A stretch of DNA of 64,000 bases from positions 2,170,001 through 2,234,000 of the forward strand of contig NZ_CP114288.1 in NCBI RefSeq assembly GCF_027111335.1, in the 5' to 3' direction. The notes below the pieces were generated by a model. The model searched no databases. It was not told the DNA's origin and was given only the letters and a program-made list of their open reading frames with translations. Each line of letters begins with the position of its first letter. Within the stretch, counting starts at the first letter, position 1. The position numbers and the translations under genes are program-made. Of this stretch, positions 20,255 through 29,585 are shown in pieces. The DNA is from Flavobacterium aquiphilum (GTDB taxonomy: Bacteria; Bacteroidota; Bacteroidia; Flavobacteriales; Flavobacteriaceae).

Positions 20255-20494
20255 ATGATTTCAGTCAAAAATAATATAGATCATCATCTTTCGGATTATG
20301 AAAAAGTCCCGGCTTCTTTTTCATGGAATAAAATAGCATCAGATAGAGAACCTCCAACATTGAAGCCTAATGAGAATATTAGTGAAAGACTAAGGATAGA
20401 TTCGTTTGATGCTTTACAATTTATTATAGCTCTAAACGAAAAATTGGGAATTGAAATTCCTGAGAAAGATTATGGAAAAACAAATATTTATTAG
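20255..20494 (+). CDS. Small acyl-carrier-protein-like protein
   Basis: 79 residues. The stretch RIDSFDALQFIIALNEKLGIEIPEKDY closely resembles ACP helix II-III, with DSF in place of the usual DSL at the phosphopantetheine serine (about residue 50). The N-terminus (about 1-40) is unlike ACP, and the protein stops just after helix III (KTNIY) where ACPs continue. Inserting one A in the GGAAAAACA run near 20474 would instead give YLLEDLLS, an ACP-like end, and stop at about 20515. So the 3' end may be frameshifted. It sits between formate dehydrogenase and the M50 protease; a partner is not visible. Confidence 0.55.
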   Translation: MISVKNNIDHHLSDYEKVPASFSWNKIASDREPPTLKPNENISERLRIDSFDALQFIIALNEKLGIEIPEKDYGKTNIY

Positions 20495-20529
20495 AGGATT
20501 TATTGTCTTAATATTATTCATAGAATAAA

Positions 20530-21621
20530 ATGAAAGGATTGTTTAAACTTGGAAGCGTCGCAGGGATAGGTATTTTTATACATTGGACTTTTGTTTTCCT
20601 AATATTGTTTATTGTTTTTGTGAATTATAAACACGGTCAAAATTCAATGCAGGCAGTATGGTCGGTATTGTTTGTTTTGTGCGTTTTTATGACCGTTGTT
20701 TTGCATGAATTAGGCCATGCTCTTATTGCAAAAAGCTTTAATATAAAGACTAAAAGTATTACACTTTTGCCTATAGGCGGAATTGCACGGCTGGAGCGGT
20801 TACCTGAAAAACCTTCAGAAGAATTTTTCGTTGCCATTGCGGGGCCTCTTGTGAACATTGCATTGGCACTACTAACATATTTTTTTATTTACATTCCTCA
20901 TGATTCTGAAGAATTGGCTTCTCAATTATCGAGTGGTGTAAACGCCAATAATTTTTTTCTAAATTTCTATATAGTAAATTTTACTTTGGCAATTTTTAAT
21001 CTGATTCCTGCTTTTCCAATGGATGGCGGAAGGATTTTAAGAGCATTACTTGCTCTTAGACTGGAACGAAGTGCTGCTACTAAAATTGCTGTTCGTTTCG
21101 GTCAGTTTATTGCTGTAGTTTTTGTTTTTTTAGGCGTTCTGTATAATCCTTTTTTGATTTTGATAGGTTTGTTTGTTATTTTTTCTGCTCAGATGGAGGC
21201 AGAGTCGCTTATTTTCAAAAATTTGCTCAAGGGATATACGGTAAGGAATGTAGTTATGAAAGAGTACAAAACGATAGAAGCCGACGAACATTTAAAAAAT
21301 GCAATTGCAATTATCTTGCATAGCGAACATAAGAAGTTTTTGATAACGCAAGATAATAGGATTGTGGGAACACTAAACAAAGACCAAATCATAAAGGCCC
21401 TTTCAGAAAAGGGAGATGAAGCACTTATTTTTGACGTCATGGATAGGGAATTATCCTATATTGATATAAATACACCCTTAGAAAATATAATAGAAAGAGT
21501 CTATGAAAAAAAATCAGCCGTTTTGTTAGTCAAGGAAAAAGATGAACTTGTGGGAATTTTAGATGCTGATAATTTATCGGAATTTGTTTTGATAAATTCA
21601 ATAAAATCAAAACAGGATTAG
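20530..21621 (+). CDS. Site-2 protease family (M50) metalloprotease with CBS pair
   Basis: 363 residues. Six or so membrane segments hold the zinc motif H59-E-L-G-H63 (VVLHELGHALIAKSF) and the second ligand motif NLIPAFPMDGGRIL (about 155-168). Residues about 235-360 form two CBS domains (VRNVVMKEYKTIEADE and IFDVMDRELSYIDINTPLE), which bind adenine nucleotides in relatives. This is the SpoIVFB/CBS branch of intramembrane proteases, cutting membrane-bound substrates such as regulators. Substrate unknown. It follows the ACP-like gene with 35 bp between and precedes the retron locus. Confidence 0.88.
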   Translation: MKGLFKLGSVAGIGIFIHWTFVFLILFIVFVNYKHGQNSMQAVWSVLFVLCVFMTVVLHELGHALIAKSFNIKTKSITLLPIGGIARLERLPEKPSEEFFVAIAGPLVNIALALLTYFFIYIPHDSEELASQLSSGVNANNFFLNFYIVNFTLAIFNLIPAFPMDGGRILRALLALRLERSAATKIAVRFGQFIAVVFVFLGVLYNPFLILIGLFVIFSAQMEAESLIFKNLLKGYTVRNVVMKEYKTIEADEHLKNAIAIILHSEHKKFLITQDNRIVGTLNKDQIIKALSEKGDEALIFDVMDRELSYIDINTPLENIIERVYEKKSAVLLVKEKDELVGILDADNLSEFVLINSIKSKQD

Positions 21622-21904
21622 TCAAATGAATACGATGAATTGTCATAAAAAAATGGTTGTTTCTAGATGGTAATTATTACTTTTTTTGTAAATTTATAGT
21701 ATGATTTTTGATGTATAAGAAACTGATTGTTAGTATTTTGTGTTGTTTTTTTTGTTTAGTCTTTATATCTGATTTGAAATGAATTTTTTTACTTCAAAAA
21801 ATAAAAAAAATGGGGAATGGATTCAAAAGGACATGAAAAATAAAATTCCGAAATTGGAAAAGAAAAGTGTTTTTATTCCAAGACAGAATGAATTGTTTTT
21901 TGGT

Positions 21905-22075
21905 CATTCCGTGAAGAGCTGTTAGTAAGTAACTAACAACGGAGCCGTGAGTCACTGCTCTGTAATTGAATGCTTTTTCAAGCACAGGCTTTAAAAGGTC
22001 TCCGCAGAGCTTCGACCTTTTAAACCTGTTTCTTAATTGGGCTGTGGGATATAAAATCCCGCAGCCCATTAATGA
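21905..22075 (+). ncRNA. Candidate retron msr-msd leader RNA
   Basis: Directly upstream of the reverse transcriptase. It folds into several hairpins: GTTAGT/ACTAAC (near 21921-21937), ACGG/CCGT, TGCTT/AAGCA, a 16-bp stem with one bulge at 21984-22000 / 22014-22029 (ACAGG...GGTC with GACC...CCTGT), and a GC-rich stem GGGCTGTGGGAT / ATCCCGCAGCCC (22038-22067). The long stem fits an msd hairpin. I could not assign the a1/a2 pairing or the branching G, so exact ends are uncertain. Confidence 0.5.
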
Positions 22076-22085
22076 TTTTTATGTT

Positions 22086-23138
22086 ATGGATTTTGAGCAA
22101 TACAGTTACACTTTTTCAAAAGAAGCCTTAAAGTCAGGCTACGCTAAACAGGAAATTGATCGTTGTCTAAATTATGCAATGGTTTTATTTTCTCATAATG
22201 TTCCGGTTATCTATAATGCATCCCATTTGGCTCAGTTGGTTGGCTACAAAAAAGAATATCTAAAGAAAGCTACACTCTACACGAACAACTTCTATAGAAA
22301 TTTTGAAATCGTTAAAAAGAACGGTGGTAAAAGGCTTATTTCTGAACCGTTGCCGAGTTTGAAAGAGATTCAGCTTTGGATTCTTAAAAACATATTGTAT
22401 AAAATTCCCGTTAACCCTGTTGCTAAAGCCTATAAACCCAATGTGAAAATTATTGAAAACCTTAGATTTCATCGAAATCAGCCTAAGGTATTGACATTGG
22501 ATCTTCAAAATTTTTTTCCTTCTATAAAAATAAATGCAATCCAAAATATCTTTCGGAATTTGGGTTATTCAAAATTTATCTCAAGATTACTGGCAAAATT
22601 ATGCACCAAAAATGATGAGTTGCCGCAAGGAGCCCCTACAAGTCCTTATCTCTCTAATTTAATTTTTAAAAAGGCTGATGCTTTGATTTTTGATTTTTGC
22701 AAACAAAGAAAGATACGATATACCCGATATGCTGATGATTTGTGCTTTTCGGGTAATTTTGACGAGAAAGAACTGTTAGAAAAAGTGATTGATGTTGTAG
22801 AAGAAATGGGTTTTAGTATAAACATGGTTAAGACAAAACTTATGTTTCCCAATACAAGACAAACGGTAATAGGTGTTGTAGTCAATGAGAAATCGCAAGT
22901 AGTGTTTCATAAACGTAATGCTTTAAGGCAAGCAATCTATTATATCAAAAAATTTGGTCTCAATGAGCATCAGGAATATAAAGGCATAAGACAAAAAAAT
23001 TATTTGGAGCATTTGTTGGGAAAAATAAATTTTGTGCTTCAGATAAATCCTAAAGACACTGAATTTCTTAATTACAAAGATTTTTTGATTGATTTAAAAA
23101 AGAGAAATGAACAGGGAAAACAAGTAATTATTGATTAA
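22086..23138 (+). CDS. Retron-type reverse transcriptase
   Basis: 350 residues from the ATG at 22086; the longer frame from 21966 reads through the structured leader and was rejected. Catalytic aspartates are D139 (TLDLQNFFPS) and Y215-A-D-D218 (RYTRYADDLCF). QGAPTSP (181-187) separates it from diversity-generating RTs (which have SQ), and the absence of a maturase/X-endonuclease tail separates it from group II introns. The retron NAxxH position reads NLRFH (125-129) and the VTG position reads VIG (261-263). Retron RTs copy the adjacent RNA into msDNA and usually defend against phage with a linked effector. No obvious effector lies here: neighbours are an M50 protease and a DnaJ gene. Confidence 0.8.
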   Translation: MDFEQYSYTFSKEALKSGYAKQEIDRCLNYAMVLFSHNVPVIYNASHLAQLVGYKKEYLKKATLYTNNFYRNFEIVKKNGGKRLISEPLPSLKEIQLWILKNILYKIPVNPVAKAYKPNVKIIENLRFHRNQPKVLTLDLQNFFPSIKINAIQNIFRNLGYSKFISRLLAKLCTKNDELPQGAPTSPYLSNLIFKKADALIFDFCKQRKIRYTRYADDLCFSGNFDEKELLEKVIDVVEEMGFSINMVKTKLMFPNTRQTVIGVVVNEKSQVVFHKRNALRQAIYYIKKFGLNEHQEYKGIRQKNYLEHLLGKINFVLQINPKDTEFLNYKDFLIDLKKRNEQGKQVIID

Positions 23139-23381
23139 AAAAAATGTAAGTACCTTTTTTTGAAAAATTTTTAATGGTGTCTAAAACATATTTCCAGACT
23201 ATTATTTTCGAAGTTTTTATTCAAAAAATATCTTATAATAACTATTCAGTTCAATCATTATTCTCAAAATAAATGATTAAATTTGAATGTAAAACTGCTT
23301 TATTTTTAACTATTTTTTCTCTTTTAGTTATAACCAAAAATTGGAATTTATAACAGATTCAAATTTGATAAACTAAATAAA

Positions 23382-24293
23382 ATGGCATTTATAGATTATT
23401 ATAAAATATTAGAGATAGACAAAAGTGCTACGGAAGCTGATATCAAAAAAGCATACCGAAAATTGGCACGTAAATACCATCCTGACCTAAATCCCAATGA
23501 CAAAGATGCTGAGAGGAAATTCAAAGAACTCAATGAGGCCAATGAAGTTTTAAGCAATCCAGAAAACCGGAAAAAGTATGATCAGTACGGTGAAAACTGG
23601 GAGCATGGCGAAGAGTATGAAAAAGCCAGAAAACAACAGCAGCACTATCAACATTCGGGAGGACAACAGGGAGGTTTTGAAGGATTCAGTGGATTTTCAG
23701 GCGGCGGTGATTATTCGGATTTTTTTGAATCAATGTTTGGGGGAGGTGCTTCAAGAGGCAGAGGACGTACAGCAGCTTTTAAGGGGCAAGATTTTAATGC
23801 CGAATTGCATTTGGATTTAAAAGATGTTTATACCACCCACAAACGTACTCTTACCATAAATGGAAGAAATATACGGTTAACGATTCCTGCCGGTGTCGAA
23901 AATGGCCAAGTTATTAAAATTGCGGGACAAGGTGGGGAAGGTGCGAATAATGGTCCCAAAGGCGATTTGTACCTGACATTCAATATTGCAAACAACACCA
24001 ATTTTAAACTCGACAAACACAATTTGTATGCAACGGTTGATATAGATTTATATACAGCTGTTTTGGGAGGAGAAATAACTGCCAATACTTTTGATGGGAA
24101 AGTAAAGTTAACCGTTAAACCAGGGACTCAGAATGGCACTAAAGTGAAATTGAAAGGAAAAGGTTTTCCGGTTTATAAAAAAGAAGGTGAATTTGGAGAT
24201 TTATACATTTCCTATAATATTGTTTTGCCTACCAATCTTAGCCATAAGGAAATAGAGCTATTTTCCGAATTGTCGAAGCTGAGAGAAAAATAA
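23382..24293 (+). CDS. cbpA: DnaJ-like co-chaperone CbpA
   Basis: 303 residues with an N-terminal J domain (HPD in KYHPDLNP), a G/F-rich linker (about 80-130, [17 protein letters not shown]) and two C-terminal substrate-binding domains. The cysteine-rich zinc finger of DnaJ is absent, which identifies the CbpA type. It would stimulate the ATPase of DnaK (present at 61271). The next gene is its modulator, 34 bp downstream, so the pair forms an operon. Expected in cytoplasm. Confidence 0.9.
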   Translation: MAFIDYYKILEIDKSATEADIKKAYRKLARKYHPDLNPNDKDAERKFKELNEANEVLSNPENRKKYDQYGENWEHGEEYEKARKQQQHYQHSGGQQGGFEGFSGFSGGGDYSDFFESMFGGGASRGRGRTAAFKGQDFNAELHLDLKDVYTTHKRTLTINGRNIRLTIPAGVENGQVIKIAGQGGEGANNGPKGDLYLTFNIANNTNFKLDKHNLYATVDIDLYTAVLGGEITANTFDGKVKLTVKPGTQNGTKVKLKGKGFPVYKKEGEFGDLYISYNIVLPTNLSHKEIELFSELSKLREK

Positions 24294-24327
24294 GCCACTA
24301 TGATTTTAAAATTTAAATGATCAAAAA

Positions 24328-24621
24328 ATGGACAGAGATAACTGGATACTGCTGCAAACGATTTGCTCTCACTATCAGGTTGAGAGTTCTTTTTTTACCA
24401 ATCTTCGTGATTTGGGTTTGATTGAAATTGAAGTTATCGAGCAATCGCTTTATATCAATGAAAATCAAGTGCATAATTTGGAACGAATGATCAGGCTGCA
24501 TCACGAGTTGGAAGTGAATCCTGAAGGAATTGATGTTGTTTTTAATCTTTTGCAAAAAATAGAAAATTTACAGAAAGAGTTGATAACAACCCAAAATAGA
24601 TTGCGTTTATATGAAAATTAA
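24328..24621 (+). CDS. cbpM: Chaperone modulator CbpM
   Basis: 97 residues, helical, with a MerR-like motif (FFTNLRDLGLIEIEVIEQSLYIN) and ENQVHNLERMIRLHHELEVNPEGIDVV, typical of the CbpM family that binds the J domain of CbpA and blocks its action on DnaK. It directly follows cbpA. Length matches the family (about 100). Confidence 0.85.
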   Translation: MDRDNWILLQTICSHYQVESSFFTNLRDLGLIEIEVIEQSLYINENQVHNLERMIRLHHELEVNPEGIDVVFNLLQKIENLQKELITTQNRLRLYEN

Positions 24622-24721
24622 AATCAATACGCCTTGGTTTTATATTATTTAAAAGAAGAAAATCAGTAGAATATTTGTAAATTTGGGTAGGATTCTTATT
24701 AAAAATTAATTCTCAAATGGA

Positions 24722-25504
24722 ATGAATAGTTTTTTTAAAATCATAGAATCATTCAAAAATTTTCTTATCGAGATCGGCGAGCTATCTGATTTTGCCGGGC
24801 GTTTTTTTAAACAAGCATTCAAACGCCCATTAGAATTCAAAGAATTTCTCAGACAATGTTACAATATGGGGAACCGTTCCCTGCTTTTGGTTGGGGTTAC
24901 CGGATTCATTATCGGTTTGGTATTTACACTACAGTCCAGACCTACTTTACAACAATTTGGCGCCGTTTCATGGATTCCTGCGATGGTTAGTGTTTCCATC
25001 ATCAGAGAAATTGGTCCTATTATAACTGCTTTGATTTGTGCCGGACGAATAGGTTCTGGAATTGGGGCCGAATTGGGTTCTATGCGTGTGACTGAGCAAA
25101 TAGATGCTATGGAAGTTTCCGGAACAAATCCTTTTAAATATTTGGTGGTTACCCGAATTTTGGCAACTACTTTGATGCTGCCTATTTTGGTTTTTATTGG
25201 GGATGCAGTTGGGCTTTTTGGATCCTATTTGGTCGAAAATTTAAAAGGAGACGTTTCCTTTTTACTTTATTTTACTCAGGTTTTCAATCATTTGGAATTT
25301 TTTGACGTTATTCCTTCAACAATCAAATCTTTTTTCTTTGGTTTTGCTATCGGATTGGTCGGTTGTTTTAAAGGATATTATTGCAAAAAAGGAACTGCAG
25401 GAGTAGGGCTGGCGGCAAATTCGGCGGTAGTTTTTTCTTCGATGTTGCTTTTTATTATCGACTTTATAGCGGTTTTTGTTTCCAATGTTTTTTATAATAT
25501 CTGA
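24722..25504 (+). CDS. mlaE: MlaE family ABC transporter permease
   Basis: 260 residues, five or six membrane helices, matching the MlaE/YrbE family: GFIIGLVFTLQ near residue 55, SIIREIGPIITALICAGRIGSGIGAELGSM (about 92-121), and KGYYCKKGTAGVGLAANSAVV near the end. It forms the inner-membrane channel of a phospholipid transporter. First gene of a tight three-gene operon with ATPase and MCE protein; the ATPase start overlaps or abuts its end. Confidence 0.92.
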   Translation: MNSFFKIIESFKNFLIEIGELSDFAGRFFKQAFKRPLEFKEFLRQCYNMGNRSLLLVGVTGFIIGLVFTLQSRPTLQQFGAVSWIPAMVSVSIIREIGPIITALICAGRIGSGIGAELGSMRVTEQIDAMEVSGTNPFKYLVVTRILATTLMLPILVFIGDAVGLFGSYLVENLKGDVSFLLYFTQVFNHLEFFDVIPSTIKSFFFGFAIGLVGCFKGYYCKKGTAGVGLAANSAVVFSSMLLFIIDFIAVFVSNVFYNI

Positions 25505-25508
25505 AGCT

Positions 25509-26261
25509 ATGGAATCGAATGTAAAAAATAATAAATCGATTGTAGTTATCAAAGATCTGAAAAAAAGATTTGGTGATAATATTGTTCTGGATGGCTTTAA
25601 TTTGGAACTTTTTCAAGGTGAAAACCTAGTGGTTATGGGTAAATCGGGTTCAGGAAAGTCGGTGATGATAAAATGTCTTATTGGATTGGAGGAACCAGAT
25701 GAAGGGAGTATTGAGGTGATGGATAAGAACATAAAACAGCTTTCGCCCGAGGCTTTGGACGAGCTTCGAACAGAGGTTGGATTTCTTTTTCAGGGGAGTG
25801 CTTTGTATGATTCGATGTCGGTTCGCGAAAACTTGGAATTTCCTTTGCGAAGACATACTAAAAAGTTCGGAATTATAGGAGATACGACTCCGCTGGTTAT
25901 GGAAGCGTTGGAAAGTGTCGGTTTGGCCAATACTGTCGATCTGATGCCGAATGAACTTTCTGGAGGAATGAAGCGTAGAATTGCTTTGGCAAGGACTTTA
26001 ATTTTGAAACCAAAAATTATTTTGTATGATGAACCCACAACCGGATTGGACCCAATTACTTCAAAAGAGATTTTGATGTTAATGATGTCTGTTCAAAAAA
26101 AATACAATACATCATCCATAATTATTACACACGATGTGGATTGTGCCAGAATGATTTCAAACCGAATGATTTTATTAATTGACGGAATAAATTATGCCGA
26201 AGGGACTTTTGAGAGTTTGTCAACTTCGCATGATCCCAAAGTGCAAGCGTTTTTTAAGTAA
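25509..26261 (+). CDS. mlaF: MlaF-type ABC transporter ATP-binding protein
   Basis: ABC ATPase with Walker A GKSGSGKS, signature LSGGMKRR (in NELSGGMKRRIALA), Walker B IILYDEPTTGLDP and H-loop IITHDV. The ATG at 25509 was preferred because it follows the permease stop (25504) by 4 bp; an in-frame start at 25476 would overlap it. Energises lipid transport between membranes together with MlaE and the MCE protein. Confidence 0.92.
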   Translation: MESNVKNNKSIVVIKDLKKRFGDNIVLDGFNLELFQGENLVVMGKSGSGKSVMIKCLIGLEEPDEGSIEVMDKNIKQLSPEALDELRTEVGFLFQGSALYDSMSVRENLEFPLRRHTKKFGIIGDTTPLVMEALESVGLANTVDLMPNELSGGMKRRIALARTLILKPKIILYDEPTTGLDPITSKEILMLMMSVQKKYNTSSIIITHDVDCARMISNRMILLIDGINYAEGTFESLSTSHDPKVQAFFK

Positions 26262-26312
26262 GCTACTAAGAATCTTAGCATTCTAGTAACTTAGAAACTA
26301 AAATAAACAGAA

Positions 26313-27284
26313 ATGGAAAAATCAGATTCAGAAAAAATAAAATTAGGCATTTTTGTCATAACGGGACTGATGCTTTTTGTTCTCGTAGTTTATTTTGTTG
26401 GCAATAAGCAAAAGATGTTTGGAAGCACCAATCATTTAACCGCTGTTTTTACCAATGTAAACGGTTTGCAGCTGGGGAATAATGTTCGCTATGCGGGTAT
26501 CAACGTCGGGACGGTTAGAGGAATCGAGATGATAAATGATAGCACCATCAATGTGGATATGATTATCGATGAATCGATGTTTCAGAATATTAAAAAAGAT
26601 GCTTTGGCGAATATTGGTTCTGATGGTTTGGTAGGAAGTATGGTAATCAATATCGCTCCAGGAAAAGGAAATCAACCGCATATTGAGGCAGGTGATGTCA
26701 TTCAATCTGTTAATCGCGTTCGTACCGATGATATGTTGAATACGTTGAGTGTAACCAATAAAAATGCGGCCTTGCTTACTGTCGATTTACTTAAAATCAC
26801 CAAAGAGATTAACCAGGGAAAAGGTTCATTGGGCACTTTGTTGAATGATACTATTATGGCATCAGACTTAAAGCAGACTATGAATTACTTAAAAATGACA
26901 AGCAAAGGAACAACTGAAATTGTTGAGAACCTGAATAAAACGGTTAGCGCTTTAGGAGACAAAAACAGTGTGATTGGGGTTTTGAATGATCCCGCCACAG
27001 CCAAAAAAATTAGCACAATCGTAAATAATCTGGATCAGTCCAGTCAAGAGATAAACAATGTAGTGACTAATTTAAACGCTACGATTTCGAATATAAAAAA
27101 TGGAAAAGGTGCGATTAATTATTTGTCCAATGATCCTCATTTGGTCAAAAAAATAGATTCCACAATGACGAACCTGAATAAAGCGACTATTCTCCTAAAT
27201 GAAGACCTTGAAGCCATGAAACACAGTTTTTTATTGAGAGGTTATTTTAAAAAACAGGAAAAAGCGAAACAGAAACAACAATAA
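26313..27284 (+). CDS. mlaD: MlaD family MCE protein
   Basis: 323 residues. One N-terminal membrane helix (LGIFVITGLMLFVLVVYFVG) is followed by the MCE domain (about 40-120: FTNVNGLQLGNNVRYAGINVG, GSMVINIAPG) and a long helical tail (about 150-310) with repeats of LNDP-type segments. In the periplasm, MCE hexamers bind lipids and pass them to the permease. Third gene of the operon; a 51-bp gap holds no promoter. Confidence 0.92.
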   Translation: MEKSDSEKIKLGIFVITGLMLFVLVVYFVGNKQKMFGSTNHLTAVFTNVNGLQLGNNVRYAGINVGTVRGIEMINDSTINVDMIIDESMFQNIKKDALANIGSDGLVGSMVINIAPGKGNQPHIEAGDVIQSVNRVRTDDMLNTLSVTNKNAALLTVDLLKITKEINQGKGSLGTLLNDTIMASDLKQTMNYLKMTSKGTTEIVENLNKTVSALGDKNSVIGVLNDPATAKKISTIVNNLDQSSQEINNVVTNLNATISNIKNGKGAINYLSNDPHLVKKIDSTMTNLNKATILLNEDLEAMKHSFLLRGYFKKQEKAKQKQQ

Positions 27285-27287
27285 TCC

Positions 27288-28418
27288 CTAACTGTTCTGA
27301 ACCGAATGCAATCCTTCAATTAATAAATCGATATCCTCTTTGGTATTGAAATGGCTGAAAGAAATTCGGATGCTTGGTTTTTTCAAATCATCATCGGACA
27401 GCATTTCGGCCAGTACGTGAGAAGGTTTGATGCTTCCTGATTGACAAGCGCTGCCTCTCGAAACAGCAATACCTTTCATATCTAAATGGAATAAAAGCAT
27501 TGAAATTTTACTTTCGTCAAAAGGCAAAACCACATTAAGCAGATTATAAAGTGTGTTTTCTCCATTGATTTTAAATCCGGGAAAATTTGCTTTTAGTTTT
27601 TCAATGGCATAATCTTTCAATGAAGCAATATATTGGCTTTCGGATTCAAGATTTTGATAGGAAAGTTCCAAGGCTTTTGACATTCCTGCAATTTGGTGGA
27701 TAGCTTCTGTTCCCGGGCGTTGTCCTTTTTCTTGTTCTCCTCCAAAAAACAAAGGCTGTAGCCCAGAATTTTTTCGGACAAAAGCAAAACCAACACCTTT
27801 TGGCCCGTGAAATTTATGGGCACTTGCAAGGATAAAATCAACAGGAGTGCGTTGCAGATCAATTTTGATTTTCCCAACAGATTGCACAGTATCTGAATGG
27901 AACAAAGCATGATGTTCTTGGCAAATTTGGCTCACTTTGTCTATATCCAATATTGTTCCGGTTTCATTGTTAACATGCATCAAAGAAACCAAAGTCTTTT
28001 TCCCTCCTGATAATAATTCGACCAAATGGGTTAAATCGACTTGCCCGTTGGCTTTGATTTTTACATAATCTACTTCGATACCATATTCATTTTGGAGCGC
28101 CATTGCCGTATGAAGTACTGCGTGGTGTTCTATTTTGCTGGTAATAATTTGGGTTACCTTCAAATCTTTCACCGCAGAACGCATAATCCAGTTATTGGCT
28201 TCGGTGCCACAGGAAGTGAAAATAATTTCGGCTGCAGTAGCGTTTAGTTGCTTTGCAATAGATTTTCTAGAAAGTTCAAGTATGCTTTTGGCATTGCGTC
28301 CCAAACTATGTGTAGAGGAAGGGTTGCCGTAATCTTCGGTTAATATTTTTGTCATTTCCGCTATTACCTCCGGATGAACCTGAGTAGTGGAAGCGTTATC
28401 GAGATATACTTTTTTCAT
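27288..28418 (-). CDS. Cysteine desulfurase family protein
   Basis: 376 residues, class V aminotransferase fold. The PLP lysine is in SAHKFHGPKG (about 202) and the catalytic cysteine in GSACQSGSIKPSHVL (about 328), with the short loop of NifS/IscS-like enzymes. MKKVYLDNASTTQVHPEV is the family start. It removes sulfur from cysteine for Fe-S clusters or thio-modification; no isc/suf genes are nearby, so the specific role is open. Convergent with mlaD (3 bp apart) and 3 bp after the EamA gene, likely co-transcribed. Confidence 0.88.
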   Translation of the reverse strand: MKKVYLDNASTTQVHPEVIAEMTKILTEDYGNPSSTHSLGRNAKSILELSRKSIAKQLNATAAEIIFTSCGTEANNWIMRSAVKDLKVTQIITSKIEHHAVLHTAMALQNEYGIEVDYVKIKANGQVDLTHLVELLSGGKKTLVSLMHVNNETGTILDIDKVSQICQEHHALFHSDTVQSVGKIKIDLQRTPVDFILASAHKFHGPKGVGFAFVRKNSGLQPLFFGGEQEKGQRPGTEAIHQIAGMSKALELSYQNLESESQYIASLKDYAIEKLKANFPGFKINGENTLYNLLNVVLPFDESKISMLLFHLDMKGIAVSRGSACQSGSIKPSHVLAEMLSDDDLKKPSIRISFSHFNTKEDIDLLIEGLHSVQNS

Positions 28419-28421
28419 TTT

Positions 28422-29345
28422 TTAGATAGATTTTGAAACGGCTGCAGTTATTTTGGTTTTACCTCTTTTACCAAAAATAATGTTCTTGTTAAAAACAATG
28501 ATCGAGAACAAAATTAAAGAATAAGAAAACAGTTGAAGCAAAGTAACTTTCTCATTGAAGTAGAAAATAGCTATGCCAAAATTGATTATCGGATTGATGT
28601 ACATCATGATACCTACAGTCGATGAGGTGATGCCTTTTAATGCGTATAAGTTTAAGAATAGCGGAATTATTGTGAAAAAAACAACTATGCTAAATAAACA
28701 GGCATAAAATAAAGGTTCGGTTGGGATTGCCCCACTGTATTTTGGGTAAAAAGGTAAAAAAAGCAAAGCAACAAAAAGCAATTGAATGTTCAAGATAAGA
28801 AACTTGTCAAGCTCGCTATTTTTGCGCTGACTGACCAAATACAATGCAAAAGTTGCCGCCACTATCAAACTGTAAAGAATGTCTTGAAAATGGTTTAATG
28901 ACAAAATAATACAACTAAAAGTGCTTATGGAAACAGCCAACCATTGCCATTTTGTTAATTTTTCGCGAAGCAAAACAAAAGCAAAAACAGTTGTCAAGAT
29001 AGGACAAATTAAATAGGCGAGAGAACCAGCCTTTACGCTCACGTGGTTGACAACATAGATAAAAATAAACCAATTGGCTGACAAAATAATTGCACCTACT
29101 AAGGTCAAAATAAGTGTGTTTTTTTTCTTCTGAGATGACATTTCCGAAAAATCATTCCAATTTTTTCGAATATTGTTTTTTCTAAAAAGAAGATTTATCG
29201 TGGTTATTGTTAGTGCACTAAAAAAAACACGATAGAACATTATGTCTAATGAAGCATAGTTTGATATAGGTTTTAACCCCAAACTGAAAAAGCCCCAAAG
29301 GAAAAAAGCAAAAAAAGCAGCGAAGTAATATTTGTATTTTTTCAT
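28422..29345 (-). CDS. EamA/RarD family permease
   Basis: 307 residues, ten predicted membrane helices in two EamA halves. FFLWGFFSLGLKPISNYASLDIMFYRVF is the RarD-like start; LKGITSSTVGIMMYINPI is the family motif in the second half. RarD-like proteins are drug/metabolite exporters, but the substrate is unknown. It precedes the cysteine desulfurase on the same strand with a 3-bp gap. Confidence 0.85.
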   Translation of the reverse strand: MKKYKYYFAAFFAFFLWGFFSLGLKPISNYASLDIMFYRVFFSALTITTINLLFRKNNIRKNWNDFSEMSSQKKKNTLILTLVGAIILSANWFIFIYVVNHVSVKAGSLAYLICPILTTVFAFVLLREKLTKWQWLAVSISTFSCIILSLNHFQDILYSLIVAATFALYLVSQRKNSELDKFLILNIQLLFVALLFLPFYPKYSGAIPTEPLFYACLFSIVVFFTIIPLFLNLYALKGITSSTVGIMMYINPIINFGIAIFYFNEKVTLLQLFSYSLILFSIIVFNKNIIFGKRGKTKITAAVSKSI

Positions 29346-29585
29346 TGAAAGTAAAAATTCGGCACAAAGATAAGGATTTCTGAAATGATTCTATAGCTTA
29401 CTATTTCTTTGATATGGCTTTCGTTTTTTGATGAATTAATAATGTAATGATGTAATTAATTCTTTTATTGTGGAAATTCATAATCCTGCAGTGTTAAAAA
29501 CTATGACTCTTGTAAACTTAGAAATTTAGCCGCTAAAGTTTAAGAAACGAATTAAAAAGTCTATTTTTGTTCAAAATATTAAGGA

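Noticed and set aside
21794..22069. Minus-strand ORF of 91 residues
   Set aside because: Overlaps the structured leader of the RT; it is an effect of hairpin sequence.
21966..22085. N-terminal extension of the retron RT
   Set aside because: Runs through the leader hairpins; RT family starts near MDFEQYSY.
22086..23138. Diversity-generating RT or group II maturase
   Set aside because: Has QGAPTSP rather than SQ, no maturase or endonuclease tail, no template repeats.
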